Below, in pieces: positions 42,652-49,897 of a stretch of 49,897 nucleotides of DNA. Below the pieces are notes generated by a model. It was given only the letters and a program-made list of their open reading frames with translations. It was not told the DNA's origin and ran no database searches. How positions within the stretch are numbered: position 1 is the first letter of the stretch; each line of letters starts with the position of its first letter. Where the stretch lies: NCBI GenBank assembly GCA_964369635.1, contig CAYJGN010000008.1, positions 1 through 49,897 on the forward strand, given 5' to 3'. The DNA is from CAYJGN01 sp964369635. GTDB taxonomy: Bacteria; Bacillota; Clostridia; Oscillospirales; Ruminococcaceae. Both the position numbers and the translations under genes were made by a program.

Positions 42652-45396
42652 TTACTTAACAGCGTTTAAAACGCTGTTCGCTCTTTTGCTAATATTCTCT
42701 GCTTTTGCCTCATACTTTGAAACTTCAGCTTTATTTCTGAGTTTACCGTATACAAAAGCGCAGTTTTTATAGATTTTTATCGTATGGTCAAACTGTTCGC
42801 GATTTTTCTGCCATTCACCTCTTGACTCATGAATTGCAACAGCCTCTAAAAGCTTTTCTATGCATTTATTGTATTCTTTTAGCTCAAACAACACAGCGGA
42901 CATATCTTCATAACCGCGGGAAAGCGCTTGATATCCAGCATCGTTATTTTTCTGCCTTGATAGCTGTTTTACTGTTTTGAGTCTCTCACTGTAAAAGAAA
43001 ACAGCCTTGTCGTGTTCGCTCACCTTGCAATATAAATAGGCGTCTCCAAGGTGTTTGCAACTTGCAGAGTATCTCTCGAGATTTTCTATTGTTTCATAAT
43101 TTGTTTTATGATCTAAATGGATATTGTAGCTTCTTTGATAATGGGGAATTGCGTTATCATATCCGCCCATACCCACAAGCGTATCTCCTAACAGGTCTGA
43201 AACCCTTGCAACTTCAAGCTCTCTTTCATCAGTAGGGGCGCTTCGCAATATAAGCTCCGCTACCGCTACAAGTTTCTCTAAAATAGCTTTAGGCATTAGT
43301 TCTTTGCTAAAATATTGAAGAGGTTTCATCGTTATTGCAAGCCGCTCATATCCCTCTGCTAATTTTTCATAAGCGGACACGGTATTCTCACGCTTTGCAA
43401 AATCATGGAGTATCCGCTCATACTCATTAAAATGCCTTATAACATTCCTATCATGTTTATTATTTTTATTAACCACGATTCCCTGCTTTAGTTGAAGCTC
43501 TGCAAGCTTGAAGTTTCGCTCTGCAGTATCCTCTTCTTTTATCAGATCTTCGATATATTTAGCGGCCTTTCTATAATAAATTCCGGCGTCATCATAATCC
43601 TTTGTATAGTCAAAATAATCGCCGCCATTTTCATTACAAATCGCCATAAGCATCTTTGTTTCGCTATTGTTATATTCTTTATCAGCTTTTTCTGAGCGCT
43701 GATAATGCTTTTCAAGGTAGGTACGAGCATTTTTGCTATCATCGTTTAGGCGATATGCTTTTGAGAGAAGATGATATCCTTCTATAAGTGCCACAACCCT
43801 TTGAAAAGTTGTTACATTGTCGGCTAAATATTCACTGTAACTAACTACATTGTCAAAGAAGCGGATTGCGGTTTCATAGTTTCTAAAGATTTCATAAATG
43901 CGCCCTCTCCAAAGATCACAAAAACCTAAAGCTTCATATATTTCAACGCTTTTCTCGGTTTTATATATCTTTTGGTAGCCACTTGTCGCATCTATAAGGA
44001 AGGCGTTTGCTTCGTTATAGTTTTTATCGGCAAAGCATATTTTGCCATAATCATAAAGCTCTTTAGCGCACTGCAAAATTCTTTTTTGAGGCGCATCTTC
44101 AGCCACCGCTTTAATATATAAAAGCTGCCTTATCCGCCCTTTGTAGATATTGCATTTTGCATCATTTAGAAGAATGTCGCTATAAATGTTTTTAAGATAT
44201 GCTATTTTTAGTATCAGCTTATCTATATCAATCTCTAAAAGATCTTGCTGAACCATTTTTATAACTACCGCAACCTCTTTTTCGTAATATGTTGCTGCCA
44301 ACTCATATTTGTTTTCAGTTTCGTATTCTTTCGCTACTATATTGCAATCATCGGCATAGTCTTTTAAGAATTCTGCGTCGGTAGTTGTATCTATAAACAA
44401 ATCACCGAGCGATACTGCCGTCTTTAGCATTTGCTGCGCATCCTGATATTTTTCTAAACCGCCCAAAAAAAGCCCTTGCAACCTCGCCATCTCAATAGCT
44501 TTTTCTTTATCATCTTCTGCAATATAGATATCATATAGCCTTTTGCTTATAGAAACCAAATCGCTATAACTTTGCTTTGTATCAGTTTCTGCCGAGATCT
44601 CTTCAAATAGGTGAAGAGACTCTTCATACAGAGAAACCGAGGCGCTGTTGCCGTTTAATATGCGAATACTATCCGCCGTTTTCATCAAAGCTGTTGCAAA
44701 TTCCAATTTCGCGCTGCTACTCTGCAACTTATCATATAGCTTCCTTGCTATATCACACGCCGCTTGATAGTATGCCACGGCGGTTTTATAGTCGGTGATA
44801 GCCCAGTAATAATCGCCCATAGCTTGTGAGCAATCCTTTAGCGCTTTACTATCAATATCTCTCCCAAAAACCGCGAGCCTGTTATTTGCTACGAGACCCG
44901 CACTGTCGATACTCGAAAAAGCATTTTTATAGTCCTTTTGCTGCAGATAAGCAAGCCCTAAATTTATATAGCTTCGGCAGTAATTTTTATTATAATCATT
45001 TTCAGGGTTATTTGTTTCATTTTTGACGGCAGTCATAAGCTTTTCTTCTATCTCAATAGCCGCGTTAAACATCGATATAGCTTCTGTGGAATTATTCAGC
45101 TTAAAATAAATCTCTCCGACGTTATTATAGGCTTCTGATAGCATCTCCTCCGCAGGTAGTCCACCGGCCATTTGTCTGTTTTCTTTAGCATGCTCCAAAG
45201 CCTTTTGATAAAACCCCAAAGCTTTTTCATAGTTTAAATCCTGATTGTTGCTATCTGCGAACTCTTTCTCTGTTCTGTAGAGTGCTTCGTGCGACTGTTC
45301 ATCGCTTTTTGCAATGTTTTCTTGCTCGTTTTCTTGCGTCTCAAGAGATTTTGCCGAAATCTCTGTAAACTGGTTTTCCATCTCGTTTGATTTCAT
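42652..45396 (-). CDS. Large cytoplasmic TPR-repeat protein
   Basis: 914 residues. An acidic, Glu/Gln-rich N-terminus (1 to about 55) is followed by TPR-like helical repeats over nearly the whole length. Examples are YNNVGEIYFKLNNSTEAISMF near 92, SYINLGLAYLQQKDYKNAF near 143 and CKHLGDAYLYCKVSEHDKAVFFY near 800. There is no signal peptide, membrane segment or enzymatic domain. AGGAG precedes the ATG. TPR proteins are protein-protein scaffolds; the partner is unknown. The upstream gene on the same strand ends in its own terminator, so this is monocistronic. Confidence 0.75.
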   Translation of the reverse strand: MKSNEMENQFTEISAKSLETQENEQENIAKSDEQSHEALYRTEKEFADSNNQDLNYEKALGFYQKALEHAKENRQMAGGLPAEEMLSEAYNNVGEIYFKLNNSTEAISMFNAAIEIEEKLMTAVKNETNNPENDYNKNYCRSYINLGLAYLQQKDYKNAFSSIDSAGLVANNRLAVFGRDIDSKALKDCSQAMGDYYWAITDYKTAVAYYQAACDIARKLYDKLQSSSAKLEFATALMKTADSIRILNGNSASVSLYEESLHLFEEISAETDTKQSYSDLVSISKRLYDIYIAEDDKEKAIEMARLQGLFLGGLEKYQDAQQMLKTAVSLGDLFIDTTTDAEFLKDYADDCNIVAKEYETENKYELAATYYEKEVAVVIKMVQQDLLEIDIDKLILKIAYLKNIYSDILLNDAKCNIYKGRIRQLLYIKAVAEDAPQKRILQCAKELYDYGKICFADKNYNEANAFLIDATSGYQKIYKTEKSVEIYEALGFCDLWRGRIYEIFRNYETAIRFFDNVVSYSEYLADNVTTFQRVVALIEGYHLLSKAYRLNDDSKNARTYLEKHYQRSEKADKEYNNSETKMLMAICNENGGDYFDYTKDYDDAGIYYRKAAKYIEDLIKEEDTAERNFKLAELQLKQGIVVNKNNKHDRNVIRHFNEYERILHDFAKRENTVSAYEKLAEGYERLAITMKPLQYFSKELMPKAILEKLVAVAELILRSAPTDERELEVARVSDLLGDTLVGMGGYDNAIPHYQRSYNIHLDHKTNYETIENLERYSASCKHLGDAYLYCKVSEHDKAVFFYSERLKTVKQLSRQKNNDAGYQALSRGYEDMSAVLFELKEYNKCIEKLLEAVAIHESRGEWQKNREQFDHTIKIYKNCAFVYGKLRNKAEVSKYEAKAENISKRANSVLNAVK

Positions 45397-45515
45397 AAAT
45401 TTCTCCTAACTCATTTTTCAGTCTTCGCAACCATAGGTTTTATTATCATTTTCATTATACAATGCAAAGGAGCAATATGCAATAAATGGAAGGTGCATAA
45501 GCGATTTTTTGGTAT

Positions 45516-45549
45516 ATTAAAAGCTATCCACATTTTAGCGGATAGCTTT
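45516..45549 (-). terminator. Terminator of the MarR-linked operon
   Basis: Perfect 10-base arms AAAGCTATCC and GGATAGCTTT with a 10-base loop. On the minus strand the stem is followed by TTTTAATA. It lies just after the VOC protein gene. Confidence 0.8.
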
Positions 45550-45585
45550 CATAAATGTTAATTGCATTATAGCTTTGCTCTTTGG

Positions 45586-46410
45586 TTACTCGGTAAACAG
45601 TAAAAATAAGTTCATCTCTAAAGCGAAGTCAAAAATTAAACCGTCTTTGCATCTTTTAAATGGAATATTTTGTTTCGTTGCAATACTCTCTATCTTTTTT
45701 ATCTCATCAACTTTAAACGAAAGTCCCACATAGCTACTTCTTTTTTCATCAACTGCTACGCCAAATTTTAAAAGGCATTCGTCTTTTGATAAAATACTCG
45801 CATTATTTATAGTGTATTCGCTATCGGCAGTATCGCAAAGAAGATTCTCGATATTTATAAAATCATCTTTATGTCCTTCGCCTTCAAGTATAAATATATC
45901 GTTTAAGAGATATGCGCCATTATCATGCACAAACCTTGTTTTTTGGTAGATAAGCTCTTTTGTTTTATGCTCAACAATTCCAAGTAGAGTATTTTTCACT
46001 GCGGGATTTCCGATCTTTACCCAATCAAATGTCGCTTGACCTTTAAGCTCTCCGTGATTTGCCTCTCGACCAGCTTGCATAATATCACTCACTTGATATC
46101 CGCCCTCTGCCAGTTTCTTGTGTGAGTTTTTTATATCTTTGCTGCTAAGCACTATTGTGTGCAGAGCGCAATCAGATTGCAAATATTCGCGAAGATAGTC
46201 GCCTTCATTTGATTTTATGCATTCTATATATGAATTGTCAAATACAAAGTGCATATTTGTCGGCGGAGCTGTTTCACCCTCTATTCCACTATCAAGAGTT
46301 GCTCTACCGCCAGTTGCAAACCCAAGTTTTACAAATATATCCCCTGAGAGCGAGAGATCTTTTGAAATTATACCTATATGATCTATGACCGTTTTCACTT
46401 CAAAACTCAT
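45586..46410 (-). CDS. VOC-superfamily (glyoxalase-like) protein
   Basis: 274 residues. It starts with the vicinal oxygen chelate pattern IDHIGIISKDL and an early FVKLGF segment; ALHTIVLSSKDI near 93 begins the next module, and a further VOC-like half follows (SYVGLSFKVDEI near 230). It resembles the two-module glyoxalase-like family PF13468. Metal ligands cannot be assigned with confidence, so the reaction is unknown. GAGGGG precedes the ATG. It is the third gene of the operon with the permease and the PLP enzyme. Confidence 0.7.
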   Translation of the reverse strand: MSFEVKTVIDHIGIISKDLSLSGDIFVKLGFATGGRATLDSGIEGETAPPTNMHFVFDNSYIECIKSNEGDYLREYLQSDCALHTIVLSSKDIKNSHKKLAEGGYQVSDIMQAGREANHGELKGQATFDWVKIGNPAVKNTLLGIVEHKTKELIYQKTRFVHDNGAYLLNDIFILEGEGHKDDFINIENLLCDTADSEYTINNASILSKDECLLKFGVAVDEKRSSYVGLSFKVDEIKKIESIATKQNIPFKRCKDGLIFDFALEMNLFLLFTE

Positions 46411-46422
46411 AAATTGCCCCTC

Positions 46423-47706
46423 TTATGATATATGTTTGCGACGAAGAATAACATAGACAAAACAAGCGAGTAGAACGCCACCTATCGACATTAAAACAAC
46501 AGGGCTATATCTTATAAAGTTATAGGTAATTAGTGCAATAAAGACGCCTGAGCAGACTAATGTAAATATGGTGACAACTGTTTGATTTTTAATGTAAAAT
46601 CTCGATGCCTTCCACTCTTCTGGGTATTTCTTTGGAAGATTAATTAGTGCAAAGTTTGGAATTAGATAGAATAGAAGAGCAAGACCAGTTCCAACTGTTG
46701 CCAAAAATCCTATATCTGCGCCGAGTATTATCGGTACTATACCGATTATATAGAATATTGTTAAAAGAACATATGGTGCGCCCCATTTATTTGTTTTTGC
46801 AACTGATTTTGGGAACCAACCATCGTCAACACCTTTTATCATAGTGTTGCAGTACCACATAAGTGATGAGTTTATTGTGGTGGCAATAGCCATAAGCGCA
46901 CCGCCTATAACAAAGAATATAGCGCCGGCACGGCTGCCATAAATTGTTTCTGCGGCAAAAGTTAGCGGCTGATTTGCAACCTGCTCTTGAGGTAGAACAC
47001 CACCACCAGCAAGACCTACAAATGCAAATAGCACTGTTGCTACAACGGTAACTGTTAGAGCTGCATATAGAAGAGTTTTTTGTGGTTTATCAACCTTTCC
47101 GCCAAACTCAAGGAGTGTTAGTCCGCCGCCCATTGAGAACATTACGAGCACAACAGCTGATATTAGTCCCTCCATACCATTTGGGAACATACGTGCTGAT
47201 GAGAGCGCATCTGGCTCGAGTTTTAGAACACCTAAAAGCGCAAAAGAACTAAGCGCTAATATAAGGATAATATTTAGAACTTTCTGGATTTTAGTTGCTG
47301 ATTTAATGCCAAAAAGGTTTATAACATAGAAAACCGTTATAACGCCAATCGCAACAGGCATTGCCGGAACTCCAGGCATGAGCGATGTTACATAATTTGC
47401 AAATGCAACACCAAAGAAAGCCATTATTATACGTCCAATAAAAAATATCATCAAAAACATACCGCCGGCTATCGGGCTTAGAAGCTCTTTTGATACGGTA
47501 TATGAATAGCTGGTTCTCGGTATAGTTACCCCGACAATTAAAGTTGGCAACATCGAGAACATAAACGCAACTGCCGCCAAAATATATGCCCAGAAGATAC
47601 CTGTTCCGGTATGGCCTATTCCAAATCCTGTTAGCGTTATAACGCCACTTCCGATTATAACACCAAGACCTATCGTTACTAAATCTTTATAGTTTAGATT
47701 TTTCAT
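46423..47706 (-). CDS. APC-superfamily amino acid permease
   Basis: 427 residues with 12 membrane segments. N-terminal motif GLGVIIGSGVITLTG near 12-26, the mid-membrane MFSMGGGLTLLEFGGKVDKPQKTL region near 210 and KWGAPYVLLTIFYI near 305 match the amino acid-polyamine-organocation group. The ATG at 47706 is chosen because GGGAGG lies upstream; a TTG at 47721 would put that site inside the gene. It follows the PatB/MalY-type gene by 26 bases. The substrate is probably an amino acid handled by that enzyme. Confidence 0.88.
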   Translation of the reverse strand: MKNLNYKDLVTIGLGVIIGSGVITLTGFGIGHTGTGIFWAYILAAVAFMFSMLPTLIVGVTIPRTSYSYTVSKELLSPIAGGMFLMIFFIGRIIMAFFGVAFANYVTSLMPGVPAMPVAIGVITVFYVINLFGIKSATKIQKVLNIILILALSSFALLGVLKLEPDALSSARMFPNGMEGLISAVVLVMFSMGGGLTLLEFGGKVDKPQKTLLYAALTVTVVATVLFAFVGLAGGGVLPQEQVANQPLTFAAETIYGSRAGAIFFVIGGALMAIATTINSSLMWYCNTMIKGVDDGWFPKSVAKTNKWGAPYVLLTIFYIIGIVPIILGADIGFLATVGTGLALLFYLIPNFALINLPKKYPEEWKASRFYIKNQTVVTIFTLVCSGVFIALITYNFIRYSPVVLMSIGGVLLACFVYVILRRKHIS

Positions 47707-47732
47707 ATAAATTCCTCCCAAATTATTTTCAC

Positions 47733-48884
47733 TTATAGATTATCTGCTATTCTGCGAAGACCTTGCAGTAGTACCCCTCGCTCTGTCGCAAAATTTATCC
47801 TCTCAAAGCTCTCACCGCAACTGCCAAATATATATCCATTGTCAATCGCCACGTGAGCTTTATCGGTTAGTTTTAGAGCTCTTTCTTTGTAGTTTTCTCT
47901 GTTTTTCATATCAATCCATGCAAGGGTTGTGCCTTGCGGTTCTACCAGTTTCACCTGCGGCATTGCATCGCTTAGAAATTTTTTCATTGCGTCTATATTT
48001 CCCTCAAGGTAGGATAGCAGCTGAGATAGCCAACTGTCGCACTTTGTATATGCTGCTATTGTTGCGGCACCAGCGAAAATATTAGGCAACAAAACATTAT
48101 ATTTCATCAGTGCTTTTTTAAACTTCTCCCGAAGTCCATTATCTGGGATTATGATGTTTGCAACTTGTATTCCCGCTATGTTAAATGTTTTTGTCGGGGA
48201 AGATGCAAGAAAAACATTTGAATAATACTGCGGATATTTCAGTATGCAGTTGTGGACATTCTCACCGTAAACAATATCGCTGTGAATTTCATCGCTAATT
48301 AGTAAAACATCATAGCGCTTGCATATCTCTAAAATTCGCAGAATTTCATCTTCGCTCCAAACCCTTCCCACCGGGTTGTGCGGTGAGCATAGTACCATAA
48401 GCTTTGCATCATCTCTTTTTGCAAGTTTTTCAAGGTCCTCGAAATCTATGCTATAACTCTCGCCATCATAGATTAATTCATTGCTTAGAATATTTCTATT
48501 GTTATTCTCTATCGCTTGCGAGAATGGGTAGTATACAGGCTGCTGAATAATTACCCCGTCTCCTGTATTTGTGAAATTCTGGATAATATAATTTATAGTC
48601 GGTACTATTCCATTGCTATAACATATCCATTCTTTTCTAACATCAACACCATATCTGCGGTTATACCAACCAATCACCGCTTGATAATAATCGTCTGTGA
48701 AGTCGCTGTACCCATAAACCCCTTCGTTCACGATATTTAATAGTGCCTCTGAAACTGCAGGCGGCGACTTAAAGTCCATATCTGCAACCCAATATGATAG
48801 CGTATCGGGATAGCATTTTCCGCACCATTTTTTTATAAGCTCTGGGTTCCACTTTATTGATGATGTGTCTCTTCTATCAGTCAT
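47733..48884 (-). CDS. PLP-dependent aminotransferase, MalY/PatB cystathionine beta-lyase type
   Basis: 383 residues, fold type I. SYWVADMDFKSPPAVSEAL near 30, YSNGIVPTINYIIQNF near 88, LCSPHNPVGRVW near 168, ISDEIHSDIVY near 195 and the PLP Lys in ASSPTKTFNIAGIQ near 228. These are typical of the MalY/PatB group of C-S lyases, which cleave cystathionine or cysteine conjugates. The Shine-Dalgarno GGAGGAGGTGAT lies about 14 bases upstream of the ATG, farther than usual. First gene of the operon; divergent from marR. Confidence 0.88.
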   Translation of the reverse strand: MTDRRDTSSIKWNPELIKKWCGKCYPDTLSYWVADMDFKSPPAVSEALLNIVNEGVYGYSDFTDDYYQAVIGWYNRRYGVDVRKEWICYSNGIVPTINYIIQNFTNTGDGVIIQQPVYYPFSQAIENNNRNILSNELIYDGESYSIDFEDLEKLAKRDDAKLMVLCSPHNPVGRVWSEDEILRILEICKRYDVLLISDEIHSDIVYGENVHNCILKYPQYYSNVFLASSPTKTFNIAGIQVANIIIPDNGLREKFKKALMKYNVLLPNIFAGAATIAAYTKCDSWLSQLLSYLEGNIDAMKKFLSDAMPQVKLVEPQGTTLAWIDMKNRENYKERALKLTDKAHVAIDNGYIFGSCGESFERINFATERGVLLQGLRRIADNL

Positions 48885-48916
48885 TTCAAAAATAATATCA
48901 CCTCCTCCACAAAAAC

Positions 48917-48933
48917 AGTTAAGTATATTAACT
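48917..48933. promoter_or_regulatory. Putative MarR operator
   Basis: AGTTAAGTATATTAACT: arms AGTTAA and TTAACT around GTATA. It directly follows the minus-strand -10 box, covering the transcription start of the lyase-permease-VOC operon. The divergent MarR gene is the expected binder. Confidence 0.6.
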
Positions 48934-48962
48934 ATTGTACGGCGAATTTAACTGCATTACAA
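48934..48962 (-). promoter_or_regulatory. Promoter of the lyase-permease-VOC operon
   Basis: On the minus strand: TTGTAA (48957-48962), 17-base spacer, TACAAT (48934-48939). Confidence 0.65.
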
Positions 48963-49059
48963 TGGTTTTTTTGCCCAAAAAACAAAAAAATTATTGTAAA
49001 ATCATCTAAATTGCAATTATTTATTAAATATATATGTACTTAAAAGTTTTTTATTATAT

Positions 49060-49086
49060 AATATTGTTAATATGATAAACAATATT
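49060..49086. promoter_or_regulatory. Inverted repeat in the marR leader
   Basis: AATATTGTT (49060-49068) and AACAATATT (49078-49086), perfect 9-base arms around a 9-base centre. It lies just before the AGGAGG of marR and could be a second operator for autoregulation or an mRNA hairpin. Confidence 0.45.
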
Positions 49087-49098
49087 AGGAGGAGAGAT

Positions 49099-49566
49099 AT
49101 GGAGAGAAGAAAGCTTTTTAACGATATTATGAAATCGTTGATTTTATCTACTGAATATATAAATAAATATGAGAATACAAATAGAAAATATGGCACCGAG
49201 GATGTTTTGTATCCTGCCGAGTGCCATACTATTGAGCTGATTGGAAACAATCCAGAAATCAACATTACCGATATTTCAAGGAAGATGAAAAAGACAAAAA
49301 GCGCCGTTTCGCAGCTTATCGATAGACTTGTTAAGAAAGGATACCTCGAAAAGAAGACTCATCCTATGTCAGCAAGGAACACTTTGCTTTTACTTACTGA
49401 GAGCGGAAAGATAATCCATAAGCACCATAAACAGTTTGATTTAGAGAGTTATGATGAAATATTTGAATGCATTGAAGAGTTCTCTATCCGTGAACTTCAA
49501 ACTTTTTTGCAGATTCAAAAGATACTTAACTCAAAACTCAAATTCAATGCTGAGAATAAAAAGTAG
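49099..49566 (+). CDS. MarR-family transcriptional regulator
   Basis: 155 residues. A winged helix with CHTIELIGNNPEINITDISRKM near 50 and KTKSAVSQLIDRLVKKGYLEKK near 72-93, then a C-terminal dimerisation helix. The ATG at 49099 has AGGAGG 7 bases upstream; the ATG at 49072 lies inside the leader repeat. It probably represses the divergent lyase-permease-VOC operon through the palindrome at 48917. The ligand is unknown. Confidence 0.88.
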   Translation: MERRKLFNDIMKSLILSTEYINKYENTNRKYGTEDVLYPAECHTIELIGNNPEINITDISRKMKKTKSAVSQLIDRLVKKGYLEKKTHPMSARNTLLLLTESGKIIHKHHKQFDLESYDEIFECIEEFSIRELQTFLQIQKILNSKLKFNAENKK

Positions 49567-49629
49567 GTATGAATTAAGTTAAAAAAGTCCGCCATAAGGT
49601 GGATACTTATAAAGAAACTTGTAACAAAA

Positions 49630-49659
49630 AAACCTGCGAATTTTAAAATTCACAGGTTT
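49630..49659 (+). terminator. Terminator of marR
   Basis: AAACCTG and CAGGTTT with an inner GAATTTT/AAAATTC stem, followed by ATTTATTT. Confidence 0.75.
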
Positions 49660-49744
49660 ATTTATTTGAAACTTAATTGTTTAATTGGTAAAACAAAGCT
49701 AAGGACAAATGCACTAACAAAGCCACATATTCGGAGCTTTTTCT

Positions 49745-49813
49745 AAAAATACATATCGCGAGTATCGTTCACCGATAGGTGAACAGTCTACTTCGAGCGA
49801 TATAGTTATTTTT
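49745..49813. other. Structured, nested inverted repeats near window end
   Basis: Nested arms AAAAATA/TATTTTT, TATCGC/GCGATA and GTTCACC-GATA-GGTGAAC. The following 84 bases to the window end are more GC-rich and contain CTGCC-GGC-GGCAG. No gene is supported. It could be a non-coding RNA, a mobile-element end or a dispersed repeat cut by the window edge. Confidence 0.4.
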
Positions 49814-49897
49814 AAAAAGTGAGCAGTCGTACACGGCGCTCGGGGGTGTGGGTGAACGACCGAACGCTGCCGGCGGCAGAGTAAGTGAGGGTAGTGA

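Overview
The window is about 49.9 kb of AT-rich DNA from a Gram-positive, low-GC anaerobe, most likely a member of the Clostridia (Bacillota). This rests on GGAGG-type ribosome binding sites, clostridial-style 2[4Fe-4S] ferredoxins, a class II GalT, a DeoR-controlled fructose PTS, YitT and PepF families, many intrinsic terminators and no oxygen-dependent enzymes. No rRNA or tRNA gene was found, so finer placement is not possible. A 10-N run at 20083-20092 shows that this is a scaffolded draft assembly.

Layout. (1) 26-1995: a small secreted DGDG-repeat protein (minus strand), then an operon of ferredoxin, polytopic Fe-S membrane protein, ArsR regulator and second ferredoxin. A palindrome overlaps its promoter, and the ArsR protein has the two-cysteine signature of persulfide sensors. 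(2) 2322-11124: an alpha-galactoside/galactose regulon (LacI-family regulator, Na+/solute symporter, GH36 alpha-galactosidase, galK, galE, galT) with two nearly identical operators. (3) 11652-17739: two large convergent secreted repeat proteins, both ending in a short I-(I/L)-S-P-(Q/D)-T-G motif with no membrane anchor. (4) 18424-24102: a self-contained fructose PTS operon (fruK, fruA, fruR, ptsH, ptsI and a Crh-like gene). One HPr keeps the catalytic His but has lost Ser46; the other keeps the Ser and has lost the His. (5) 24328-28377: malQ and glgP, convergent, for maltodextrin/glycogen breakdown, with a GC-rich cloverleaf palindrome between them. (6) 28998-37729: an oligopeptide ABC transporter operon ending in a small membrane protein and a PepF-like peptidase. 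Its OppC subunit carries an inserted seven-repeat RCC1-like propeller. (7) 37804-42505: an HD-GYP protein, a YitT-family membrane protein, thioredoxin and thioredoxin reductase. (8) 42652-49566: a 914-aa TPR protein, then a three-gene minus-strand operon (PatB/MalY-type lyase, APC permease, VOC protein) with a divergent MarR regulator.

Taken together, the window describes a sugar- and peptide-fermenting anaerobe. Galactosides enter by a sodium symporter and go through the Leloir pathway, fructose enters by PTS, stored or imported glucans are handled by MalQ and GlgP, and peptides by Opp and PepF. The features most worth follow-up are the OppC-RCC1 fusion, the split HPr functions, the persulfide-sensor-like ArsR operon, the cloverleaf DNA element and the paired surface proteins with a shared terminal motif.
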